Assembly: GCA_023420115.1 (NCBI GenBank)
Contig: JAEZWR010000033.1
Location: 1-5,180 of the forward strand
DNA length: 5,180 nucleotides
Direction of reading: 5' to 3'
Source of the DNA: Bacillota bacterium
GTDB taxonomy: Bacteria > Bacillota > Clostridia > Saccharofermentanales > Fastidiosipilaceae
The notes under the pieces are model-generated. The model had not been told where the DNA came from. It ran no database searches and was given only the letters and a program-made list of their open reading frames with translations. The position numbers and the translations under genes are program-made. This document shows positions 1 to 4,577 of this stretch, one piece after another (position 1 is the stretch's first letter; each line of letters opens with the position of its first letter).

Positions 1-1
1 A

Positions 2-559
2 GATGAAGAAAAGACGGCTCTTGCTGATAAGCTTGTAGAAGTGCACTACAAAGAAAGCTACACAGCACCTGCAGCTCCAACAAGCCCGAGTGAGGATATT
101 ACTTACAGCTTAGTTGATCCAGAAGCCCTCAAGGCTTTAGAGCCAGATTCACTTACGGCTAATAAGGTAATAGAGATAAAAATTAAGCGTGTTAAAAAGG
201 AAGTGGCACCAGATCCAAATCCAGAGCCAGCTCCAACACCTGTAGTTCCTGATCCTAATCCTGAGCCTGAGCTCCCTCAGCCCAAGCCAGATCCAGAGCA
301 GCCTCAACCTGAAAAAGCTCCATCCCAACCTGAGCAACCTAAAGTAGAAGCTGATAAAGATCCTGTAAGTGGCTTTATTTCAAACCAGAGTGAGCCTAGC
401 GTTTTAGAGACAAAGCAAGGATCCAAACTTTATGAGGGAGCAATTCCCAAAACAGGGGAGAGACTTAACTCTGGTATTTATGCCTTGGTCTTGGCCTTTT
501 TAAGCCTTGCGACAGGAGCTCTGGGGCTTAAGAGGAAGAAGTTCAAAAGTGAGGACTAA
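2..559 (+). CDS. Sortase-anchored surface protein, C-terminal part (5' partial, IPKTG signal)
   Basis: The reading frame is open from the first bases of the window, so the gene starts upstream; the internal GTG at 41 is not a credible start because no Shine-Dalgarno sequence precedes it. The visible part begins with a probable end of an extracellular repeat or adhesin domain (VEVHYKESY near the start). It then has a Pro/Glu/Gln-rich wall-spanning stretch built on PDPNPEP and PQP units (about nt 210-345). The C-terminus is a full sorting signal: IPKTG at nt 443-457, a hydrophobic segment rich in Leu/Ala, then the basic tail KRKK and SED. Proteins of this type are exported, cleaved between Thr and Gly by sortase and joined to peptidoglycan. 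The ligand is unknown, since the binding domains lie outside the window. A long hairpin terminator follows 31 nt after the stop. Isoleucine in position 1 of the motif departs from the LPxTG consensus. Confidence 0.85.
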   Translation, partial: DEEKTALADKLVEVHYKESYTAPAAPTSPSEDITYSLVDPEALKALEPDSLTANKVIEIKIKRVKKEVAPDPNPEPAPTPVVPDPNPEPELPQPKPDPEQPQPEKAPSQPEQPKVEADKDPVSGFISNQSEPSVLETKQGSKLYEGAIPKTGERLNSGIYALVLAFLSLATGALGLKRKKFKSED

Positions 560-590
560 AAGAGTATAGAGGATATAAGCCTATTTTGTT

Positions 591-637
591 TAGAATAGCT
601 GGATCATCATGATCCAGCTATTCTACTTTATTGTTGT
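591..637 (+). terminator. Intrinsic terminator of the upstream surface-protein gene
   Basis: A perfect 17-bp inverted repeat (arms 591-607 and 609-625, centre at 608) contains the arm core TAGCTGGATCAT and its complement. It is followed by the T-rich run ctttattgttgtt. It begins 31 nt after the stop at 559. The stem is AT-rich at its base and the T tract is interrupted, but the length and perfection of the repeat make termination the natural reading. Because the repeat is symmetric, it could also act on transcription coming from the other side. Confidence 0.8.
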
Positions 638-960
638 TAGCTTGAGGCTTATAGAACAGTAGGGTCCCGAACAAAAAATTTGAAGCTTCTATAAATAGGG
701 ATCTGGCATTCTGGTGAAAAAGAAAAAGCATTTGCTACTTATTGAAGGCTAAAATCTTGTATTAAGATTGTGTACCTTAGGTTATTCAAAAGATGTTCAC
801 TCACTTATTTGATAGATAAGAAAGGGAAATAGATTAGGTCAAGTCTGATTAGATATTCTTTTGATTGCACCCATCATACCGAAGCTTAAAGTTGTTTCTC
901 TCAGTATCTAGGCTATACTGTTAGCAAAGTGCACAAGAATTGTGCGCTATCTTTCCAAGC
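638..960. other. Intergenic stretch without a recognisable gene
   Basis: No frame holds an open reading frame with a ribosome binding site and protein-like composition. Visible structure is limited. There is an 8-bp inverted repeat TTATAGAA/TTCTATAA (649-656 and 687-694). There is also a promoter-like pair TTGTTT (892-897) and TATACT (914-919) with a 16-nt spacer, followed by a small hairpin at 928-948. No tRNA, insertion-sequence end or attachment site could be recognised. Confidence 0.5.
928..948 (+). other. Small hairpin of unknown role
   Basis: Arms AGTGCACAA (928-936) and TTGTGCGCT (940-948) pair over 9 bp with one G-T wobble around the 3-nt loop GAA. The hairpin lies just downstream of the promoter-like TTGTTT/TATACT pair. 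Only a weak run (atctttcc) follows, so it is a poor terminator. It could be a leader hairpin or chance. Confidence 0.3.
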
Positions 961-967
961 TTATATT

Positions 968-981
968 AACAAATGTTTGTT
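968..981. promoter_or_regulatory. Possible upstream operator (dyad)
   Basis: AACAAATGTTTGTT is a 6+2+6 dyad located 35 nt upstream of the -35 box of the XRE gene. Dyads of this size suit a dimeric helix-turn-helix repressor. There is no direct evidence that the neighbouring repressor binds here. Confidence 0.3.
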
Positions 982-1015
982 TAATTATAATGTATAGATT
1001 TTTGTGAAATCATAT

Positions 1016-1044
1016 TTGACATTATCGGTAATATTAATTATTAT
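1016..1044 (+). promoter_or_regulatory. Sigma-70/A-type promoter of the XRE-ImmA operon
   Basis: A perfect -35 box TTGACA (1016-1021) is separated by 17 nt from the -10 box TATTAT (1039-1044), which has one mismatch to TATAAT. Transcription would start near 1051, about 40 nt before the XRE start codon. This is the best promoter in the window and probably drives the islet up to the terminator at 3537-3583. An imperfect ATTA/TAAT dyad (1021-1032) lies between the boxes, where a repressor would block RNA polymerase. Confidence 0.8.
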
Positions 1045-1059
1045 TTTGGTAAGTACAAT

Positions 1060-1071
1060 AATTGAACAATT
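1060..1071. promoter_or_regulatory. Possible operator dyad in the XRE leader
   Basis: AATTGAACAATT has 5-bp arms (AATTG/CAATT) around AA. It sits just downstream of the expected transcription start and upstream of the Shine-Dalgarno sequence. Its half-site AATTGAA recurs in the palindrome at 2003-2016. Autoregulation by the XRE protein is an inference. Confidence 0.35.
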
Positions 1072-1080
1072 CTTTTATTG

Positions 1081-1085
1081 GGAGG
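1081..1085 (+). promoter_or_regulatory. Shine-Dalgarno site that fixes the XRE start
   Basis: GGAGG with 7 nt to the GTG at 1093. It argues against the TTG at 1078, which lies upstream of it. Confidence 0.75.
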
Positions 1086-1092
1086 AGAAATT

Positions 1093-1404
1093 GTGAGTAA
1101 GGAATTTGGACAGAGATTATTAAGATTATTACAAAAGCAAAATGTAACACAAAAACAACTAGCTGATAGGATCAACTCCACTGAAGCTACAATTTCTCGT
1201 TATGTTTCTGGTGAGCGAGAGCCAAAAGCAGATATGCTTGCGAATATTGCTACGGCACTTAATACGACAGCGGATTATTTACTTGGCATAGAGCGTGAAG
1301 AATTTGATTTTCCAAAAGTTGAGCGTATATTAGCAAGAAATTCTGCAAATATGTCAGAAAAACAAAAAAAAGCCCTTATTTCAGCCCTATTTGAGGAGGA
1401 TTAA
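1093..1404 (+). CDS. XRE-family transcriptional repressor (ImmR-like)
   Basis: The 103-aa protein has an N-terminal HTH_3/XRE domain. The helix-turn-helix falls at residues 19-42 (TQKQLADRI turn, then ATISRYVSGERE), and the domain closes with ALNTTADYLLGI, a hallmark of this family. A short C-terminal helical part (residues 73-103, VERILARN then MSEKQKKALISALF) is typical of repressors paired with ImmA-type proteases. I chose GTG at 1093 over an in-frame TTG at 1078 because the Shine-Dalgarno GGAGG (1081-1085) lies 7 nt before the GTG but would fall inside the coding region of the longer version. The gene is preceded by a near-consensus promoter with dyads and overlaps functionally with the next gene, whose ribosome binding site lies in its last codons. 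The likely role is a DNA-binding repressor that controls its own operon; the targets are unknown. Confidence 0.9.
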   Translation: MSKEFGQRLLRLLQKQNVTQKQLADRINSTEATISRYVSGEREPKADMLANIATALNTTADYLLGIEREEFDFPKVERILARNSANMSEKQKKALISALFEED

Positions 1405-1407
1405 TTA

Positions 1408-1968
1408 ATGTCCTTTAGATTATCAGATCAACGATGTGAAGAAATTAAAGATATCGTTGTAAGGATATTTGAAAAATATGGTATTAAAAGTATTCCAATA
1501 AGTGGTTTTGAGATGGCTACCAAAATTGGCATAGTGGTTATACCGTATTCTTCTAAGTCGCTAAAAAAGCAAAAGTATATGCTAGAAATAAGTGAAGATG
1601 GATTTTCAACCAAATATGATGGAATTTGGTACATATTCTACAATGACATAAAAGGGTATGGGCGCACGAATAACACCATAATTCACGAATGTGGACATAT
1701 AGTATTAGATCATACGCAAGAAAGTGATCTAGCTGAAGCAGAGGCAAAATTTTTTGCAAAATATGCAATAGCTCCCCCTGCTTTGATTCATAATTTAAAA
1801 CTTAAAAATGAAATTGAAGTTTATGAGAATTTTAATATAAGTATACAAGCTGCAGCTTACGCTTTTTCATATTATCAAAAATGGTTAGCTTATGGGGGTA
1901 AGAACTACACCAATTATGAGCTAAGATTACTTCAACTTTTTTCATCACGGTGCCATAAAAAAACTTAA
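1408..1968 (+). CDS. ImmA/IrrE-family zinc metallopeptidase
   Basis: The 186-aa protein carries the gluzincin-like motif HECGH at residues 93-97 (nt 1684-1698), set in IIHECGHIVLDH. It is followed by AEAEAKFFAKYAIAPP (from residue 109), in which Glu110 or Glu112 should be the third zinc ligand. This layout matches the ImmA/IrrE family (Peptidase_M78), whose members cleave or inactivate a cognate XRE repressor: ImmA on ImmR in ICEBs1, and IrrE on DdrO in Deinococcus. The start ATG lies 3 nt after the XRE stop, and its Shine-Dalgarno GAGGAGGA (1393-1400) is inside the XRE gene, so the two are translated together. No signal peptide or membrane segment is seen, so it should act in the cytoplasm. 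The catalytic residues are intact. The repressor is its expected substrate by family analogy, and the inducing signal is unknown. Confidence 0.9.
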   Translation: MSFRLSDQRCEEIKDIVVRIFEKYGIKSIPISGFEMATKIGIVVIPYSSKSLKKQKYMLEISEDGFSTKYDGIWYIFYNDIKGYGRTNNTIIHECGHIVLDHTQESDLAEAEAKFFAKYAIAPPALIHNLKLKNEIEVYENFNISIQAAAYAFSYYQKWLAYGGKNYTNYELRLLQLFSSRCHKKT

Positions 1969-1973
1969 AGAAA

Positions 1974-1984
1974 GGGAGGTGAGG
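1974..1984 (+). promoter_or_regulatory. Orphan strong Shine-Dalgarno sequence
   Basis: GGGAGGTGAGG is nearly a full complement to the 16S 3' end. It lies right after the ImmA-like stop but has no start codon at normal distance. The first ATG (1998) is about 18 nt from the GGAGG core, and the frame opened there does not look like a protein. It may be the relic of a lost small gene. Confidence 0.5.
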
Positions 1985-2002
1985 TTAAATAACTGTTATG
2001 TG

Positions 2003-2016
2003 TTTTCAATTGAAAA
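2003..2016. repeat. Perfect 14-bp palindrome, first dyad of the leader
   Basis: TTTTCAATTGAAAA is identical on both strands. It contains the half-site AATTGAA that is also present at 1060-1066 in the XRE leader. It could be a dimer-binding operator; as an RNA hairpin it would be weak. Confidence 0.5.
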
Positions 2017-2017
2017 A

Positions 2018-2055
2018 TGCACTTAATAAACTGCTGAATCAGTTCATCAAGTGCA
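2018..2055. repeat. Nested inverted repeat, second dyad of the leader
   Basis: Outer arms TGCACTT (2018-2024) and AAGTGCA (2049-2055) enclose inner arms AACTG (2029-2033) and CAGTT, separated by a 4x4 internal loop, with the 6-nt apical loop CTGAAT. In RNA this would be a two-stem hairpin. No T tract follows, so it is not a terminator. Confidence 0.55.
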
Positions 2056-2149
2056 AATTCTTCGGATGCATGCATCCAATATTCCAATACAAAATTATGC
2101 CACATCTGAAGATTTTTTCAAAGAGATTAGATATTTTGTTAAACCATAA
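2051..2149 (+). other. Possible small ORF or gene remnant ahead of the DUF4417 gene
   Basis: The frame shared with 2165 is open from 2030, after tandem stops TAA TAA at 2024-2029, to the TAA at 2147-2149. It reads with protein-like composition, ending YATSEDFFKEIRYFVKP. Its stop abuts the next gene's Shine-Dalgarno sequence (2150-2156), as in a real operon. Candidate starts are GTG 2051 (32 codons) and ATG 2066 (27 codons), and neither has a ribosome binding site. Upstream in the same frame, the orphan Shine-Dalgarno at 1974 precedes a short stretch that ends at the tandem stops. A small gene broken by mutation or deletion would explain both, but chance is possible. I do not recognise the peptide. 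Confidence 0.25.
2064..2077. repeat. Perfect 14-bp palindrome, third dyad of the leader
   Basis: GGATGCATGCATCC is fully self-complementary and lies 8 nt after the preceding hairpin. It is unlike the AT-rich surroundings. A protein-binding site is the simplest reading. Confidence 0.5.
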
Positions 2150-2164
2150 AAGGAGGCATAATTT

Positions 2165-2830
2165 ATGTCAAGACAGAACTGTAATCGCAGTGGATGTAAA
2201 GATGTTTTTCACACATTTTTAGTAAAAAATGCTACTTATGATAGCCGACTAGAAATTCCGTGTTTGCGATTAGAAATGCAAAAGCCAAAGAAGCTCATTT
2301 CATTTACTAAAGCTTTGCGAAGCACCGATTATGATGCGTGGGTGCATTTCTATGAAGATGACGTGTCTTTTGAGAGACTTTGGAATAAGCCTAGAGCTTA
2401 TTATCCAATTCTTAAAAAATTTAGAGGAATCATTTCACCAGATTTTAGTGTCTACCGTGATATGCCGTTAGTCATGCAATGCTGGAATATTTATCGAAGT
2501 CGTGCTATTGCTTTTTGGCTACAAGAAAGTAGACTAGCTGTAATTCCTAATATTCGTTTCGGTGATGAAAGAACTTATAAGTTGTCTTGTGCTGGAATAC
2601 AAAAACATGGTGTTATATCTGTAGGATCGCATGGGTGTATGAAGTTATTGACAGAACGAGCCTATTTCCAAAATGGCTTAAACTATGTGATTGAAACCTT
2701 GCGACCTTCAGCTCTTGTTGTTTACGGCGCGACGCCGCAAGATATTTTTGCTCCATACAAAAAAATGGGGATTGAAATTATACAGTTTGATAGTGAATTT
2801 GCACAAAGCCGTAAGAAAGTAGGTGCTTAA
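2165..2830 (+). CDS. DUF4417 domain protein
   Basis: The 221-aa protein matches the DUF4417 family along its length. Recognisable blocks are GCKDVFHTFLVKNATYDS (10-27), PKKLISFTKA (41-50), HFYEDDVSFERLW (61-73), FRGIISPDFSVYRDMP (86-101), NIYRSRAIAFW (108-118), VIPNIRFGDE (126-135), GIQKHGVISVGSHGC (144-158) and LRPSALVVYG (179-188). The family is common in Firmicute prophages and integrative elements; its biochemical role is, to my knowledge, not established. Conserved Cys, Asp and Arg residues are seen, but no known catalytic motif. There is no signal peptide. The start ATG has an excellent Shine-Dalgarno AAGGAGG (2150-2156) with 8 nt spacing. The TAA stop overlaps the next ATG by one base (TAATG), so the two proteins are probably made in a fixed ratio and act together. 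Family members I recall often have Gly-rich tails, which here begin the next gene instead. Confidence 0.85.
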   Translation: MSRQNCNRSGCKDVFHTFLVKNATYDSRLEIPCLRLEMQKPKKLISFTKALRSTDYDAWVHFYEDDVSFERLWNKPRAYYPILKKFRGIISPDFSVYRDMPLVMQCWNIYRSRAIAFWLQESRLAVIPNIRFGDERTYKLSCAGIQKHGVISVGSHGCMKLLTERAYFQNGLNYVIETLRPSALVVYGATPQDIFAPYKKMGIEIIQFDSEFAQSRKKVGA

Positions 2831-3240
2831 TGGGGGCAGGTCTGCATGGAGGGTTTGGAGGTACTCGTGGAGCATTACAAAGTAAGATCCCTATTAAATC
2901 ACCAAAAGATATTAGATATAGTAAGAAGAAAACAGAAGGTTATTTGCTAAATATTAATCATCCAGTTGGAAGTTCCAAAGCTAGATTTTTGAAAGATATT
3001 TTAGGTTATTCACAAAGCGATTCAAAGTTATTTCATAAGAATGTAGTTGTTTCTCTGATAGGCAAATCGCCAACTAAAAGCGAAACTACGCCCTTTGGAA
3101 TTAAGCATAAGTATAATACCAAGCTTGTTGGTAAATCAGGAAAATCCATTAGTGCAAAAGTAGTTGTAGTTATTCAAAAAGATAAAAATAGAACTACATA
3201 TAAGATAGTCACGGTATATCCAGACAAGAAAGGAAATTAG
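2830..3240 (+). CDS. DUF6883-like protein, candidate polymorphic-toxin-type effector
   Basis: The protein has 136 aa. Residues 1-14 are a Gly-rich leader (GAGLHGGFGGTRG) resembling the linkers that join toxin tips to carrier proteins in phage and secretion systems. Residues 36-60 hold the signature GYLLN..HPVGSSKARFLKDILGY. Residues 89-131 hold FGIKHKY, then LVGKSGKSISAKVVVVI and VTVYP. This arrangement is what I know as DUF6883, small domains found at the ends of polymorphic toxins and as stand-alone genes. His44, Lys50 and Arg52 are plausible active-site residues by conservation; a nuclease role is an inference. The protein is strongly basic (many Lys), fitting a nucleic-acid target. It starts in a TAATG overlap with the DUF4417 gene, with a weak AGTAGG site upstream, and ends 2 nt before the DUF4926 gene. 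No signal peptide is present. Confidence 0.65.
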   Translation: MGAGLHGGFGGTRGALQSKIPIKSPKDIRYSKKKTEGYLLNINHPVGSSKARFLKDILGYSQSDSKLFHKNVVVSLIGKSPTKSETTPFGIKHKYNTKLVGKSGKSISAKVVVVIQKDKNRTTYKIVTVYPDKKGN

Positions 3241-3242
3241 GA

Positions 3243-3428
3243 ATGAAAGAATTGGATGTAGTGAAGCTTATTAAAGAATTCGAAGGAATTCCAATCGGAA
3301 CCTTAGGAGCAGTCGTCTTAGAATATGATGGTACTTATTATGAAATTGAGTTCGTTGATTCGGATGGAGTCACTATTGGTGTATTTACAACTCCACGCGA
3401 CGTGTTAGAACTAGTCACTTCCAATTAG
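3243..3428 (+). CDS. DUF4926 domain protein, candidate antitoxin or immunity protein
   Basis: This is a complete 61-aa protein of the DUF4926 family. It opens with MKELDVVKLI, has a central GTLGAVVLEY, then YYEIEFVDSDGVTIGVFT, and ends with a short DVLELV segment. Pattern and length suggest a small all-beta, SH3-like barrel. The net charge is strongly acidic, opposite to the basic protein encoded just upstream, as is usual for a toxin and its inhibitor. Genes for DUF4926 proteins are, as I recall, often next to DUF6883 genes, which supports a pair. The Shine-Dalgarno AAGGA (3230-3234) lies in the last codons of the previous gene, 8 nt before the ATG, so translation is coupled. The inhibitory role is inferred from context and is not shown by the sequence. 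Confidence 0.75.
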   Translation: MKELDVVKLIKEFEGIPIGTLGAVVLEYDGTYYEIEFVDSDGVTIGVFTTPRDVLELVTSN

Positions 3429-3536
3429 TATTACTAAAATAGCTTTCAAATACAGCTCAAAAGTGCAATGTGCAGTTTTATAATGATGTGCTCGTGAGAA
3501 TCTTAACTCATTGATTTCTAAGTTTGCACCTAATTC
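3429..3536. other. Short 3' untranslated stretch after the islet
   Basis: This lies between the DUF4926 stop and the terminator stem. It has an imperfect hairpin at about 3456-3476 (AAAAGTGCA / TGCAGTTTT, one mismatch) that could be a weak extra stop signal or protect the 3' end. No coding capacity is seen. Confidence 0.4.
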
Positions 3537-3583
3537 ATCGATGACTCCTGTAATACAAAGGAGTCATCGATTTTGTTTTCTTT
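3537..3583 (+). terminator. Strong intrinsic terminator closing the islet operon
   Basis: A perfect 13-bp stem, ATCGATGACTCCT (3537-3549) with AGGAGTCATCGAT (3559-3571), has a 9-nt loop and is followed directly by ttttgttttctttt. It is the first strong terminator after the promoter at 1016, which supports one transcription unit from XRE to DUF4926. Confidence 0.92.
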
Positions 3584-3983
3584 TCCACCTTTTAGTGTTG
3601 CAGCAATGGATGCCTTTTTATAGCAGTGTCCAATTATTAGTGTGTTTAGCTAAATTTAACATTGATGTAGTGAGCGATGAGAGTAGGTAACTTGTAATAC
3701 AAATGTTAAAAAGGCTATCAGATTGTATTGTTAGCAGATGAGTAATCACGCCAAAGATGATTTGCCATGTCGGGATGCTCACTATAGATAAGTGATCGCT
3801 AGGGCTCATATAAAAGCTTTGTGACAAACTGACAGTTATAGAGTAGATTACGACTAAATCTTATCAAGCTATGCAGGGTATACTGCTATGTAACATTAGC
3901 GGAACAATACCGGGCAGAGGGGTCCTCGAGTAAAAAAGCAGGTAAAACTCTCAAAAGCCTAATCTTTGTATCGTATCATTCTT
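3584..3983. other. Intergenic stretch without a recognisable gene
   Basis: No open frame has a ribosome binding site and protein-like content. A minus-strand frame at 3618-3827 starts with TTG, lacks a Shine-Dalgarno sequence and resembles no family. GC rises again near 3905-3935 (aatgcaacgg-free, ccgggcagagg-type sequence), close to the style of the flanking genes. No tRNA, insertion-sequence end or clear attachment repeat was found. Confidence 0.5.
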
Positions 3984-4361
3984 TTAATCCCAGCTTAAAA
4001 GAGGCTCTATTTCCTTACCCTCATCTCCATAGCAATATGCCTGGACGTGCTCATCAGAGGCCATTACAGTTGCAAAGCTGTAGATCTCATCCTCATCTGA
4101 CTCAAAACAACTAGCTAAAAGAAATAGACCTTCATCAAGCCCAGATCTTACTTCTAATATACTATCCAAATAGACCTTATGAACCCCATTGAGGATCTCA
4201 TCTTTTCTTTCATGTAGCTGCTCAAGCTTTTGAGCAATTTTATCTACTGCCTCATCAGGGGACTGTGCTTCAACCAAGCTTTGTATTTGAGCTTGAGCGA
4301 TAAAATTTGGCCTATCATGAATGTTAGGTCTATCAAAACTTAAATTTAAAGAATATAACAT
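3984..4361 (-). CDS. Hypothetical acidic protein, 125 aa
   Basis: I do not recognise a family. The start ATG (4359-4361, minus strand) has a good Shine-Dalgarno AAGGAG 5 nt upstream (4367-4372 on the plus strand), which supports a real gene. Residues 1-20 look beta-like (MLYSLNLSF, then DRPNIHDRPNF with a repeated DRPN). Residues 21-60 are a charged, probably helical or coiled segment (LVEAQSPDEAVDKIAQKLEQL). The remainder alternates hydrophobic and acidic residues (GLFLLASCFESDEDEIYSF) and ends in SWD. There is no signal peptide or sorting motif, so the protein is probably cytoplasmic. It lies downstream of the second surface-protein gene on the same strand, but a terminator at 4481-4512 separates them, so it should have its own promoter in 4373-4480. 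Codon use resembles the flanking genes rather than the AT-rich islet. Confidence 0.7.
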   Translation of the reverse strand: MLYSLNLSFDRPNIHDRPNFIAQAQIQSLVEAQSPDEAVDKIAQKLEQLHERKDEILNGVHKVYLDSILEVRSGLDEGLFLLASCFESDEDEIYSFATVMASDEHVQAYCYGDEGKEIEPLLSWD

Positions 4362-4480
4362 GATGACTCCTTCTTCCTGCTGATTAAGATTAGTTTAGTT
4401 ATAACATAACATACAGATTTATAAGCTTAGACTTATAGCTTTATGGGTTATACGGCAACGCGTATTGCTTGCGGAGATAC

Positions 4481-4512
4481 AAAAAAGAGGTAAGCCATTG
4501 GCTTACCTCTTT
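4481..4512 (-). terminator. Intrinsic terminator of the MucBP/LPKTA surface-protein gene
   Basis: A 14-bp perfect inverted repeat (4484-4497 and 4499-4512, centre at 4498) has the core GAGGTAAGCC. Read on the minus strand, it ends in TTTTTT (4481-4486). It lies 66 nt after the stop codon of the surface-protein gene. In practice a 3-nt loop would open at the centre. The flanking A and T runs also allow weaker use on the plus strand. Confidence 0.92.
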
Positions 4513-4577
4513 CAAAGGCGACTTAAAAAGCTTAGAACTTGCAGGATTAAAACACTGCTCTAACTTCTAACTTCTAA

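Noticed and set aside
661..675. gggtcccgaac as a tRNA T-arm on the minus strand
   Set aside because: The T-loop would lack the conserved A58 and no cloverleaf can be built around it.
1078..1092. TTG at 1078 as the start of the XRE gene
   Set aside because: The Shine-Dalgarno GGAGG at 1081-1085 would be inside the coding region; GTG 1093 has it at ideal distance.
1998..2222. 74-codon plus-strand frame starting ATG 1998
   Set aside because: The Shine-Dalgarno is too far away, the frame overlaps the DUF4417 start out of frame, and the product is rich in Cys, Phe and Lys without family resemblance.
3549..3703. 11-nt direct repeat tgtaatacaaa in the terminator loop and at 3693-3703
   Set aside because: Only two copies, AT-rich and without extension; no pattern of a mobile-element end or CRISPR.
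792..3792. Similar strings GATGyTCACT and ATAGATAAG in both gene-free flanks (792-820 and 3774-3792) as attachment or target-site repeats
   Set aside because: Short, interrupted by 10 nt in one copy, and AT-rich; matches of this size are expected by chance between two stretches of this length.
3618..3827. 69-codon minus-strand frame
   Set aside because: TTG start without a ribosome site, low-complexity hydrophobic and Ser-rich product; most likely chance.
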